The position numbers were made by a program, and so were the translations under genes. This document shows, piece after piece, positions 1-8,313 of a stretch of 64,000 bases of DNA. Every line of letters begins with the position of its first letter. Positions within the stretch are counted from its first letter, which is position 1. The stretch spans positions 1 to 64,000 of the forward strand of contig CAJQRC010000017.1 of assembly GCA_905480645.1 (NCBI GenBank). The letters are read 5' to 3'. The DNA comes from an uncultured Tateyamaria sp. (lineage in GTDB: Bacteria > Pseudomonadota > Alphaproteobacteria > Rhodobacterales > Rhodobacteraceae). The notes below the pieces were generated by a model that saw only the letters and a list, made by a program, of their open reading frames with translations, made no database searches and was not told the DNA's origin.

Positions 1-1
1 T

Positions 2-412
2 TCGGTAATCTGGGTTGGTTTTGGAATAGCGTCATCACTTGTTCTGACGCCTGGTGGGCTGGTTTTAACAAGATCCGCACAGGCAAAAGACCGAGCAGCA
101 GTCTTTGCTGCACAATTCTCGCTCAGCCATGCTGGCTGGCTCGTGGCATATCCCTTGGCTGGATGGGCTGCGACATGGGTATCGCTTGAAGCAGCAGCTT
201 TTGTACTATCTGTACTCTGTGTAGTAATGACAATTTTAGCTCTGCAAGTATGGCCATCACATGATCCACTGGAGCGCGAACACTCGCACCCCGAATTGCC
301 GAGCAATCATCCGCACCTGCGCGACCCAGTTGCAAACGGCGCAAACCACCGGCACTTTCATGCTTACACAATTGATAATCTGCATCCAAATTGGGTTGAT
401 AACCCTACATGA
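2..412 (+). CDS. MFS transporter, C-terminal part (5' end outside window)
   Basis: The open frame runs from the window edge to a TGA at 410-412, so the ORF-track entry starting at 143 is only an internal ATG. The visible part contains hydrophobic segments typical of the last membrane helices of a major facilitator (around WVGFGIASSLVLTPGGLV and LEAAAFVLSVLCVVMTILALQVW). It is followed by a hydrophilic His-rich tail (HPHLRD, HRHFHAY, NLHPNW). Such His-rich tails are seen in a subgroup of proteobacterial MFS exporters; binding of metal by the tail is only a guess. The next gene starts 33 bp downstream on the same strand, so it may belong to the following operon. Substrate unknown. Confidence 0.7.
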   Translation, partial: SVIWVGFGIASSLVLTPGGLVLTRSAQAKDRAAVFAAQFSLSHAGWLVAYPLAGWAATWVSLEAAAFVLSVLCVVMTILALQVWPSHDPLEREHSHPELPSNHPHLRDPVANGANHRHFHAYTIDNLHPNWVDNPT

Positions 413-445
413 TGCTTGAAAACACAAACCAAAGGGATCTTTCTG

Positions 446-1912
446 ATGCCTTCATTCGAGACTGACAATTTGGATTACCTTGGCCTTACCGCTTTGCGAG
501 AGCGCCTGAAATCTGACCTTAACAGTTTGCTTTATCCGGGCAAAAATTGGGTGCCTCCGCGTAATGGAGTGACTGATACAGTTATTATTGGTGGCGGCAT
601 GTGCGGTATGGTTGTTTGGCTGTCCCTGACTACTGGAGGCATGCGCAACATCCGTGTATTAGACCGGGCCGTTGAGGGTCATGAGGGGCCTTGGGTGACC
701 TATGCGCGCATGGAGACACTTCGGTCGCCCAAAAATCTCACTGGCCCAGCTTTTGGTCATGGCGCATTAACGTTTCAGGCGTGGTATCGGGCCCAATTTG
801 GCGCGGCAGAATGGGAGGCGCTCGATAAGATCCCCCGAGTAATGTGGATGGATTACCTACGCTGGTATCGGGACACCCTGAACATTCCTATCGAAAACGG
901 TGTTTCAGTTGATCGTGTTGAACCCGAGGGCGATCTTTTGAGATTAACGGTATCAGGCAGTACAACCGATACAATCCTTTGCAGAAAGCTAGTCTTTGCA
1001 ACAGGCCGTGATGGTATAGGTGGTCCAAATATCCCTAAGTTTATAACTCAGCTCCCAAGTCATCTTTGGGCTCATAGCGCCAATAAAATTGACTTTTCTG
1101 TTCTCAAGGACAAGCGCGTTGCTGTGATCGGTGTCGGTGCATCCGCAATAGATAACGCCGCCGAAGCTCTTGAGGCTGGAGCTCGCGAAGTCCGGCATTT
1201 GGTGCGACGTACAGAAATGCCAACAATCAACAAAATGATGGGAATTGGCAGTTATGGCTTCACTGCTGGCTTTGCTGCGTTATCTGACGAGTGGCGCTGG
1301 CGTTTTATGCAGTACTCTTTTGCTACCCAAACACCCCCGCCGCATGGATCAACGCTCCGCGTCAGTAAGTTTGAAAATGCGTATTTCCATTTTGGAAAGG
1401 AAACCATCCGGATTGAACAGAGCGGACCTGGTGCTGAAATCTTTTTCGCAGACGGAACATCTTACTTCGCAGATTTTATCATTTTGGGTACTGGATTTGT
1501 TATTGATCCGATGGCCCGCACTGAATTTGGGGATACGGCTGGGAATATTCTGCTTTGGCAAGACGTTTACAAGCCGCCAAAAGATGAAGAAAATAATGAT
1601 TTAGGTCGGTTTCCTTATCTTAATCAGGACTTTACTTTTAGCGAGAAAAACCCTGGCACAGCTCCTTGGTTGAGCAATGTCTACTGTTTTAACTATGGTG
1701 CAGCAGCTAGCCTTGGCAAGGTTAGTGGTGATATCCCTGGCATTAGCGAAGGCGCCGCTTGGTTAGCTCGTGAGGTGGCTGCAAAGCTATATTCTGAAGA
1801 TGTAGAAACTCATTGGCAGGCCATGCTGGACTATGACAAACCCGAACTTGTTGGTGATGAGTGGGTGTCCACCGAACTTGAACAAAACACCCAAAAAGGA
1901 AAGGTGGCATGA
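446..1912 (+). CDS. FAD/NAD(P)-binding oxidoreductase, flavin-monooxygenase-like
   Basis: About 488 residues. A first dinucleotide-binding motif (VIIGGGMCGM, about residues 46-55) should bind FAD. A second (VAVIGVGASAID, about 220) should bind NAD(P)H. This two-Rossmann layout is that of class B flavin monooxygenases and related flavoproteins. The track start at 416 is a TTG; the ATG at 446 is preferred because AAAGGGA lies 8 nt before it. The stop overlaps the next ATG (ATGA), so translation is probably coupled to the CMD-domain gene. Its place in an operon with an opine-dehydrogenase-like enzyme and a polyamine-type importer suggests oxidation of an imported nitrogen compound. The substrate cannot be read from sequence. 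Confidence 0.75.
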   Translation: MPSFETDNLDYLGLTALRERLKSDLNSLLYPGKNWVPPRNGVTDTVIIGGGMCGMVVWLSLTTGGMRNIRVLDRAVEGHEGPWVTYARMETLRSPKNLTGPAFGHGALTFQAWYRAQFGAAEWEALDKIPRVMWMDYLRWYRDTLNIPIENGVSVDRVEPEGDLLRLTVSGSTTDTILCRKLVFATGRDGIGGPNIPKFITQLPSHLWAHSANKIDFSVLKDKRVAVIGVGASAIDNAAEALEAGAREVRHLVRRTEMPTINKMMGIGSYGFTAGFAALSDEWRWRFMQYSFATQTPPPHGSTLRVSKFENAYFHFGKETIRIEQSGPGAEIFFADGTSYFADFIILGTGFVIDPMARTEFGDTAGNILLWQDVYKPPKDEENNDLGRFPYLNQDFTFSEKNPGTAPWLSNVYCFNYGAAASLGKVSGDIPGISEGAAWLAREVAAKLYSEDVETHWQAMLDYDKPELVGDEWVSTELEQNTQKGKVA

Positions 1913-2388
1913 GCCCGTTTGATACCACCACATCTATTGCGTCTGGAGTTACTGAAACAGGTCCTATTGCTGAAGCTATCAGGACTCGCAGTAATATTTT
2001 TGAGATGACGCAAGCTGCAGAGGATGCAGTCCTTCGTCCTAAGGAGTTTGGCGCGTTTCCACATGATTTTCGCGCAGCGCTGGCCGCACGCATTGCGGCA
2101 CACGCGGGTGATGCAAACTTAGCTGCACAGTATGCTAATTGTACTAGCGGCATGGCTGACTTAAGTGATCCTTCACACAACAGTGCAGAAGATCACAAAG
2201 TCCTGATTGCGTTTGTCGATAAAACTTCCAACGCAACCAAAGATATTTCTGCAGACGACATTTCTCTTTTACAAAGTTCTGGCGTCAGCGATGCAGATAT
2301 CGTTCGTTTGTGTGAACTGGTAGCCTTTGTTGCCTATCAAGTCCGTGTTGCCGCAGGTTTGCGCTTGCTTCAGGGAAATAAAGCATGA
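1909..2388 (+). CDS. CMD-domain protein, Avi_7170-like
   Basis: A 159-residue protein resembling the short CMD (carboxymuconolactone decarboxylase-like) proteins known as the Avi_7170 family. These typically sit beside a peroxidase-like partner of the Avi_7169 family, as here. The first half has no catalytic CxxC; the C-terminal half (DISLLQSSGVSDADIVRLCELVAFVAYQVRVAAGL) has the helical pattern of the CMD fold. Both ends overlap neighbours by ATGA (1909-1912 and 2385-2388), indicating strict co-translation with the flavoprotein and the second CMD protein. The lack of redox cysteines suggests a structural or partner role next to gene 2385. Family assignment is from memory of the pattern and gene pairing. 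Confidence 0.6.
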   Translation: MSPFDTTTSIASGVTETGPIAEAIRTRSNIFEMTQAAEDAVLRPKEFGAFPHDFRAALAARIAAHAGDANLAAQYANCTSGMADLSDPSHNSAEDHKVLIAFVDKTSNATKDISADDISLLQSSGVSDADIVRLCELVAFVAYQVRVAAGLRLLQGNKA

Positions 2389-2972
2389 GCCGTGTGATCC
2401 ATAAATTCACACGTCGCGTGCCGGAATGGAAACCTCGGGTTAAGCCCGTTGAACTTAACTCAGCAACACCTGAACAGCTGAATGCGCTTAAAGTCACGCC
2501 TTCTAATACTAAGGTTTCTAGCTATGTTTTGACACTCGCGCACGACGTGGAAAGCCTCACCGTAAGGTCTCCTCTCTTCAATGCAATAATGTATGACAAA
2601 GGCGGGATGTCACGCGCCGAACGCGAGCTTGGGGCGATAGCCGCATCAATGGTAAACCGTTGTATTTACTGCGCCGCTGTTCATGCCGATCGTCACGCGC
2701 AACTGGAAAAAAGTACAGAGGTAACGGATCAGCTTTTTGCGCAAGGGGTTAATGCTGATCTGTCAGTTCGTGATGCCGCGATATTCGCCTTTGCCTACAA
2801 GTTATCCAAAGCACCACCTGAGGCAGGACCAGAAGATATAGCTGCCTTACGCGATGCCGGGTTATCGGATGAAGAAATCTTAGACTTAATCTTGTCATCC
2901 TCACTGTTTGGCTGGGCTAACAGGCTAATGCATGTTCTTGGTGATCCCGTTCGTCCGGAGGAGGCCGTATGA
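2385..2972 (+). CDS. AhpD-like alkylhydroperoxidase-domain protein, Avi_7169-like
   Basis: A 195-residue CMD/AhpD-family protein. It carries the redox motif CIYCAAVH (C-x-x-C followed by His, about residues 92-99) within MVNRCIYCAAVHADRH, which is the AhpD-type disulfide centre and proton relay. Members reduce peroxides or act as general thiol redox enzymes. Here it may remove H2O2 made by the upstream flavoprotein (inference). It overlaps both neighbours by 4 bp. The partner at 1909 lacks the CxxC, so the pair looks like an active and an inactive subunit. Length fits peroxidase-related enzymes of about 190 residues. Confidence 0.7.
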   Translation: MSRVIHKFTRRVPEWKPRVKPVELNSATPEQLNALKVTPSNTKVSSYVLTLAHDVESLTVRSPLFNAIMYDKGGMSRAERELGAIAASMVNRCIYCAAVHADRHAQLEKSTEVTDQLFAQGVNADLSVRDAAIFAFAYKLSKAPPEAGPEDIAALRDAGLSDEEILDLILSSSLFGWANRLMHVLGDPVRPEEAV

Positions 2973-4072
2973 TTAAGAGCAAACGTGTTGGTTTGGCAGG
3001 TGCGGGTTCTATTGCTCTGGGTACGGCAGCGCTCTTGGTGGATCAGGGTCACGACCCGATGCTCTGGTCTCCCTCTGGATCTGGCACGGTGGGCCTCGAT
3101 GGAGAAATCACCGCTGAAGGTGCGCTTGAATTGAATTTTAATCCAAGGATTGCCAAGTCGGCAAAAGACTTGGTTGATGAAAACGATGTCCTTATTATCG
3201 CGCTGCCAGCTTATGGGCATAAAACTGTAATGGACGCACTGGCGCCGCATATCCGGATGGAACAGCAAGTCATTGTGTCATCCCATGCATCTATGGGCGC
3301 ACTTTATCTAATGCGCTTGCTGAAAGCTCGTAATGTCACAGTGCCGATCACGGCTTGGGGTACCACAGTGGTAACTGGTCGACGGCAAAATGGCCCAGTC
3401 GTTCGTGTGAATACAGTTCGTAGCCGTGTGGATCTCTGCACTATCCCCGAAACCCAGTCAGATTGCGCACTTACAATGTGTCAGAGCCTGTTTGGAGATC
3501 GCTTTCAGCCGCGTGCAGGTCTTCTTGCGGTTTCACTGTCAAATCTTAATCCACAGAACCATCTGGGCATAGCACTTGGTAACATTACAAGAATGGAACG
3601 AGGTGAAGTCTGGAGCCAGGGTCAGAATGTGACGCCCAAAATTGGGCGTCTGTTGGAGAGGCTTGATCTTGAACGTTTGACGATTGCTGACGCGTTGGGC
3701 TTGCAAGTCAAAACTATTTTTGAGCACTTCCACCTCAGCTTCCATGTGCCTGTGGCTTCGATTTCCGCGATGAATCAGCAAATGCACGAAAAGGGCAATG
3801 GTGGCACTGGGCCAGCAACCAGCGATAGTCGCTATGTGACTGAAGATGTGCCATATGGCCTGCAATTGACTGCTGTCTTGGGCCGTTTGGTCGCTCGACC
3901 TGCAATTCTGCATGAAGCTGGAATAGCCATGTTTTCAGCCATGTATGACAGGGATTTCGCTCGTGAAAATGCTTTACTCACGGCGCTCCAATTGGAGCAA
4001 TATAGTCTTGACGATCTGCAACATTCCGCCCGTACCGGACTGTTATGTTGGACAGATGACCCTAGACTGTAA
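2969..4072 (+). CDS. NAD/NADP octopine/nopaline dehydrogenase family protein
   Basis: A 367-residue two-domain dehydrogenase. The N-terminal Rossmann motif GLAGAGSIALGTAAL binds NAD(P). The C-terminal part (around NLNPQNHLGIALGNITRMERGE) matches the alpha-helical opine-dehydrogenase domain, with the His of the expected catalytic dyad in NPQNHLG. Family members reversibly join a keto acid and the amine of an amino acid or polyamine; in catabolic operons they split opines. The start overlaps the previous stop and has a strong GGAGGAGG site 5' of ATG. It lies immediately upstream of a polyamine-type ABC importer, which suggests the imported ligand or its product is the substrate. Which opine-like compound is unknown. 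Confidence 0.75.
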   Translation: MIKSKRVGLAGAGSIALGTAALLVDQGHDPMLWSPSGSGTVGLDGEITAEGALELNFNPRIAKSAKDLVDENDVLIIALPAYGHKTVMDALAPHIRMEQQVIVSSHASMGALYLMRLLKARNVTVPITAWGTTVVTGRRQNGPVVRVNTVRSRVDLCTIPETQSDCALTMCQSLFGDRFQPRAGLLAVSLSNLNPQNHLGIALGNITRMERGEVWSQGQNVTPKIGRLLERLDLERLTIADALGLQVKTIFEHFHLSFHVPVASISAMNQQMHEKGNGGTGPATSDSRYVTEDVPYGLQLTAVLGRLVARPAILHEAGIAMFSAMYDRDFARENALLTALQLEQYSLDDLQHSARTGLLCWTDDPRL

Positions 4073-4123
4073 ACTCTAGGGTGTACGGAAAAACACGAAA
4101 CGAACCAACAAGGAGAAGCTAAA

Positions 4124-5233
4124 ATGACTAAACTAATCCTAAATCGTCGCCGTTTTATTGGCACGACCGCGATGGCTGGTGTCGCATTGGCAAGTCCCGC
4201 GTATTTGCGCCGTGCTTCGGCCCAAGGCAGTGGGGAGGTCAATATTTGGACTTATAACGACTTTGTTCCCCAAAGCTTTAAAGAGCAGTTCGAGGCTGAT
4301 ACCGGTATCAAGGTGAATATTCGACTAGTTGATGATCAGGGAAAACAGTACAACTTACTGGCTGCAGAACAGCCCAACCCAACCGTTGATATCATGACTG
4401 TAGCAGGTCACCGTTTCCTTCAATTCATCGATAATAAATTGCTGGCCCCTCTGGATACCGATCGCCTCAGTAACTGGGGCAACATCAACCCAAGCTTTTC
4501 AGAAAGTGATTGGTCGACTATCAACGGTGAAAAATGGGGTGCGCCGATCCTCTCGGGTATGGAAGTTTTATCCTATAATACTGATCTTGTTTCGCAAGAA
4601 GAAGCCATGACTTGGGATACACTGTTTTCTGATAAATATGCGGGCCAAACAGCTTACATTATTCAGGATATGATGTCGATCATTATGCTTAAAATGGGCT
4701 ATGATGGTAATATGGTCGCCTATTTGGATGATCCAGAAAAAGCTGCCGCCATTGTGAACGAGGCCAAGCAGTATCTGATCGATAAGAAACCGCTTGTTCG
4801 CAAATACTATGACAGTGGGGCAGAAGTGCAGCAGATGTTCGTCAATCAAGACATCGCGTTAGGCCATAGCTGGAATGGACCGGCTGCGGCGCTCATTAAC
4901 GATGGCTTTCCGCTTGCTATGACTATCCCTAACGAAGGCTCTTATGGTTTTGTCTATACCTACAACGTGGCTAATAACGCGCCAAACGTTGACAATGCGT
5001 ATACTTTTCTAAACGCAATTCTTGCTTCGCCTGAAATTGGTGCTGCAATGACCAAGGCTTCCGGCTTTATCTCGACCTACAAGGATGCGACAAACTATCT
5101 GACTGACCTTGAAAAGGCATCAACGTCCTTTCCAGAAGAACAACTGGCAAATCTCCAATTCTTCCGCGCAGAAGCGAACGAGATGAAATATGGACTGGTT
5201 GACCCAGCTGTTGAGGCTGTGAAAGCTGCCTGA
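4124..5233 (+). CDS. ABC transporter substrate-binding protein, PotD/PotF type
   Basis: A 369-residue periplasmic binding protein. The N-terminus holds a twin-arginine signal (NRRRFIGTTAMAGVALA, cleavage near ASAQG), so export is probably through Tat. The mature part follows the spermidine/putrescine SBP pattern (INIWTYNDFVPQSF-like start, DIALGHSWNGPA, TIPNEGSYGFVYTYNV). GGAG lies upstream of the ATG. It is the first gene of the transport block and is followed by a perfect hairpin at 5247-5273 before the permeases, which probably gives it a higher mRNA level than them. The ligand could be a polyamine, an opine or another cationic amine; the neighbouring opine-dehydrogenase-like gene favours a derivative. 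Confidence 0.8.
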   Translation: MTKLILNRRRFIGTTAMAGVALASPAYLRRASAQGSGEVNIWTYNDFVPQSFKEQFEADTGIKVNIRLVDDQGKQYNLLAAEQPNPTVDIMTVAGHRFLQFIDNKLLAPLDTDRLSNWGNINPSFSESDWSTINGEKWGAPILSGMEVLSYNTDLVSQEEAMTWDTLFSDKYAGQTAYIIQDMMSIIMLKMGYDGNMVAYLDDPEKAAAIVNEAKQYLIDKKPLVRKYYDSGAEVQQMFVNQDIALGHSWNGPAAALINDGFPLAMTIPNEGSYGFVYTYNVANNAPNVDNAYTFLNAILASPEIGAAMTKASGFISTYKDATNYLTDLEKASTSFPEEQLANLQFFRAEANEMKYGLVDPAVEAVKAA

Positions 5234-5246
5234 TCCTAACTAATTA

Positions 5247-5273
5247 GTGGCCCGCCATTAAGTGGCGGGCCAC
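5247..5273 (+). terminator. Intercistronic hairpin after the PotD-like gene
   Basis: Perfect 11-bp inverted repeat GTGGCCCGCCA / TGGCGGGCCAC around a 5-nt TTAAG loop, 13 bp after the SBP stop. The following ACTTTATTC is only mildly T-rich. It most likely acts as a partial terminator or 3' stabiliser that raises SBP over permease expression, as known for other SBP operons. Confidence 0.7.
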
Positions 5274-5304
5274 ACTTTATTCTCGGCAAAAGGAAATCTG
5301 CAAG

Positions 5305-6291
5305 ATGACCTATGACGCGTCTGTCCAAAAAGACGGTGATGACAGTACTACATCGGGTGGCAGTCGTCCGTTCTGGGGCCGTATCGTTAATTGGAGACCG
5401 TATCAAGGCTTGGTCGCAATCGTCACTGTATCACCGCGCAGACAGTTCTTCATCCTTGTTGCATTTCCCGTCCTATGGCTACTGACCCAGCATCTTGGTC
5501 CAATGCTCCAAATGCTGCACGTGTCCCTGCTTGATGCCTATCCTGTAGCTCCAGGAACAGCACATACGTTTACATTCGACAATTACATGCGGTTTTTAGG
5601 AGATCGCATCTTTTGGCAGCCTTTCTTTCGTACGTTAACCTTTGCAGCAGTTTTTACTTTTTGCACACTGATCATCACGTATCCTGTTGCCTATTTTCTT
5701 GCCCGACACGTGAGCCGCAAGAATCGAATGCTTATGCTGTTGCTTTTGTTAATCCCATTTTGGGTGGGCGAAATCGTGCGCACATATGCGATTATGATCC
5801 TGTTAGGTAATACGGGGGCAGTTAATCAGGTTCTTAAATGGGTCGGCCTTATCGATCGCCCGATCCCGTTTATGTATACCAGTTTTTCAATGGGTGTAGG
5901 CATCGTCTACCTTACAGCACTTTACATGTTATTACCGCTCTATTCCGCTCTAGAAAAACTTCCAAAGAGTTACAATGAAGCTGCTGCAGATCTTGGCGCA
6001 GGTGCCTGGACCCGTTTCCGTCGAGTCACGTTGCCTTTGACCTTAGAAGGTATCTCTTCAGGGTGTACGCTAGTCTTTTTGATTTCAACTGGATTTTACG
6101 CGACACCCGTCCTTTTAGGGGGCCCATCGACCACGGTGTTCGCCGAAACGATTGCTGGTTTTTTCCACGTTGCTGGCGATGAGTGGCCAACTGGTGCCGC
6201 ATTTGCTGTAATTATGTTTGCAGGCGCACTAGCAATTACTGGCGTGTTCCAACGCCTGATGAAAGCTCTACGCAAAGGAGATACGGCATGA
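5305..6291 (+). CDS. ABC transporter permease, PotB/PotH type
   Basis: A 328-residue inner-membrane permease with about six hydrophobic segments after a hydrophilic start of roughly 45 residues. The EAA loop that contacts the ATPase is visible as YNEAAADLGAGAWTRFRRVTLPLT. It is similar to the first permease of spermidine/putrescine-type importers. AAAAGGA lies before the ATG. It overlaps the second permease by 4 bp (ATGA at 6288), so the two are probably made in equal amounts. Together with 6288-7079 it forms the heterodimeric channel for the ligand delivered by the 4124 binding protein. Confidence 0.85.
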   Translation: MTYDASVQKDGDDSTTSGGSRPFWGRIVNWRPYQGLVAIVTVSPRRQFFILVAFPVLWLLTQHLGPMLQMLHVSLLDAYPVAPGTAHTFTFDNYMRFLGDRIFWQPFFRTLTFAAVFTFCTLIITYPVAYFLARHVSRKNRMLMLLLLLIPFWVGEIVRTYAIMILLGNTGAVNQVLKWVGLIDRPIPFMYTSFSMGVGIVYLTALYMLLPLYSALEKLPKSYNEAAADLGAGAWTRFRRVTLPLTLEGISSGCTLVFLISTGFYATPVLLGGPSTTVFAETIAGFFHVAGDEWPTGAAFAVIMFAGALAITGVFQRLMKALRKGDTA

Positions 6292-7079
6292 ACCGTGGTA
6301 ACCGAGTTGCGCTAGCCTGTTGCTATTGGGCTCTTGTTGTATACGTCTTTGTACCGTTGATTTTAATGATCGTCATGGGATTCAAGGATAGTAAGTTCAT
6401 CGGCTTTCCAATTCAGTCCTGGACACTTGATTGGTACGCAGGCGTTTTTTCTGACGCAGAGGTTTTATACACGTTTGGATATTCCGTTCTAATCGCAGTG
6501 CTGTCGACGCTGATTTCAGTGATTGTTGGGACTTGGATCGCGGTGCTCTTAGAAGGTCGTAAATTCTGGGGACGCGCCGTTATGTTTGGTTTAATGGTAC
6601 TACCAGCACTGGTGCCTGGCATCATTTCCGCTATCGCTTTTCGTATTTATGCGCGGTGGCTGGGTATTGAACCCGGAATAGGGGCGATTGTCTGGGCGCA
6701 CGCGGTTCATAATGTGCCTTTTGTATCGCTCGTCATAATGGCCCGCCTTTCAACTTTGCCCAAAAGCCAGATTGAAGCGGCGCGCGACCTCGGGGCAGAT
6801 GCTTTAATTGCTTTTATGCGCGTCACGCTACCCTACCTTGTACCAGCTATCCTCGGTGCTAGCGTGTTTTGCCTGCTACTCAGTTTCGACGATTTTGTCC
6901 GGTCCTTCTTCCTTGGTGGGTATGAGCCCACCCTCCCGGTTTTGATTTTTGCAATGCTAAGGTCGGGCATGTCCCCTGAGATTAATGCGATCGCAACTGC
7001 CGCTCTCGTGTTGACTGCTGCAATCGGTATCTGGGCCGAACGATTCACTCGCCAAAATAGTAAGGAAAGCCAAGTATGA
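6288..7079 (+). CDS. ABC transporter permease, PotC/PotI type
   Basis: A 263-residue permease. The ATG at 6288 overlaps the previous stop and is preceded by AAGGAG, so it is preferred to the longer track ORF at 6183, which would run far into the upstream permease. The protein starts with a membrane helix (VALACCYWALVVYVFVPLILMIVM). It carries the EAA motif IEAARDLGADALIAFMRVTLPYL and ends with a short charged tail (RFTRQNSKESQV). It pairs with the 5305 permease. It overlaps the ATPase gene by ATGA at 7076, completing a compact transporter block. Confidence 0.85.
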   Translation: MNRGNRVALACCYWALVVYVFVPLILMIVMGFKDSKFIGFPIQSWTLDWYAGVFSDAEVLYTFGYSVLIAVLSTLISVIVGTWIAVLLEGRKFWGRAVMFGLMVLPALVPGIISAIAFRIYARWLGIEPGIGAIVWAHAVHNVPFVSLVIMARLSTLPKSQIEAARDLGADALIAFMRVTLPYLVPAILGASVFCLLLSFDDFVRSFFLGGYEPTLPVLIFAMLRSGMSPEINAIATAALVLTAAIGIWAERFTRQNSKESQV

Positions 7080-8155
7080 CGTCTCCTCTTGTCCATATTG
7101 ATGGAATTTCCAAGCGCTTTGGCGACGCAATAGCGTTGGAGCAACTGTCACTGGATATTGCAGAAGGCGAATTCGTGACGTTCTTAGGTCCTTCAGGCTG
7201 CGGAAAATCTACAACCTTGCGAATACTTGGCGGTTTTGAAAAGCCGGACACGGGATCCATTATTCTCGATGGTGAGGACATAACCAAACACCCGCCAGAA
7301 AAGCGTCATGTGAACATGGTTTTCCAGGACTATGCGCTGTTTCCGCATATGACTGTACTGCAAAACATCGCATTTGCGCTGGAACTTAAAGGGATGCGCA
7401 AAGCTGAAATTAAAAAGCGATTAGACGAAATCATGTCTTTCCTAGAGCTTGATGGCTATGGTCATCGCTATCCTGGACAGTTGTCAGGCGGTCAGCGACA
7501 GAGAGTTGCGCTCGCCCGTGCTTTGGCACCCGATCCTGCTCTTTTGCTACTGGACGAACCGCTTGGAGCCTTGGATGCCAAGCTGCGCGGCCAAGTCCAG
7601 CGCGAACTGAAGTCTATTCAACGTCAGACAAACAAAACCTTTTTTTTCGTGACGCACGATCAGGAGGAAGCACTAACAATGTCTGATCGGATCGTGGTGA
7701 TGAACCATGGTCGTGTTGAACAAGATGGCACCCCAGAAGAACTCTATTTCCAACCCGCCAGTCGATTTGTTGCTGAATTTATTGGAGAGACCAATCTGCT
7801 TTCGGGTAAAATGCGTGGTGTAGAGGGTAGTACAGTTGTGATGGATTGGTTTGGCCTTACACTCCGTGGACACGCGCCCTCGGGCATTCCTGTTGAAGGT
7901 GCTGATATCACGGCATCTATCCGACTGGAAAAGCTGGAACTACACGGCTCCCGACCTGATCTGTCGAACGCCGTCCAAGGCCGGATCACCAATAAAATCT
8001 TTCTTGGTAGTCGCATGGCAGTTGATATAATTATTGAACAAAAGGACAGTGCAAAACTAAGAGCTTTTGTGGATGCGGACACCGGACAATCAATTGGTGA
8101 TAACCTAATTTGGATTGCGTGGGACAGTAATTGCATGACTGTTTTGCGTGACTAA
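7076..8155 (+). CDS. ABC transporter ATP-binding protein, PotA type
   Basis: A 359-residue ATPase. Visible motifs are Walker A GPSGCGKST (residues 38-46), the Q loop (VFQDYALFPH), the signature LSGGQRQRVALARAL, Walker B LLLLDEPLGALD, and the switch His in FVTHDQEEALT. A C-terminal TOBE-like regulatory domain follows residue 240. This is the PotA/CysA-type arrangement of a polyamine-family importer. It is the last gene of the operon; no strong terminator follows directly, and the next structured element is the sRNA-like hairpin at 8344. High confidence in function class; the transported ligand remains open. Confidence 0.9.
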   Translation: MTSPLVHIDGISKRFGDAIALEQLSLDIAEGEFVTFLGPSGCGKSTTLRILGGFEKPDTGSIILDGEDITKHPPEKRHVNMVFQDYALFPHMTVLQNIAFALELKGMRKAEIKKRLDEIMSFLELDGYGHRYPGQLSGGQRQRVALARALAPDPALLLLDEPLGALDAKLRGQVQRELKSIQRQTNKTFFFVTHDQEEALTMSDRIVVMNHGRVEQDGTPEELYFQPASRFVAEFIGETNLLSGKMRGVEGSTVVMDWFGLTLRGHAPSGIPVEGADITASIRLEKLELHGSRPDLSNAVQGRITNKIFLGSRMAVDIIIEQKDSAKLRAFVDADTGQSIGDNLIWIAWDSNCMTVLRD

Positions 8156-8313
8156 TGGTATTAAAATTTAGTCGCAATCATACTCCTAATTGTTCGATCG
8201 GCATTTAATAAGCTTTTAAATTAAACCAAAGCACTCGGTCACTTGCTCGATTACAATTAATTCATTAACCTCGTGAACTTGTCCGCTGGCACTAGGACGG
8301 CTAGAAAAAGTCC
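8156..8313. other. Gene-free AT-rich stretch; possible promoter at its end
   Basis: Start of a 782-bp region without a supported protein gene (8156-8937). Near its end TTGTCC (8279-8284), a 17-bp spacer and TAGAAA (8302-8307) form a plausible sigma70-type promoter reading into the first anti-SD hairpin. GTCC/GGAC repeats overlap it. Apart from this I see nothing specific in the stretch. The ORF 8489-8737 further on is not considered real because it runs through the sRNA terminator. Confidence 0.3.

Noticed and set aside
123-389. Minus-strand ORF of 88 residues at the window start
   Set aside because: It is a shadow of the MFS transporter frame, which is continuous from the window edge with membrane helices.
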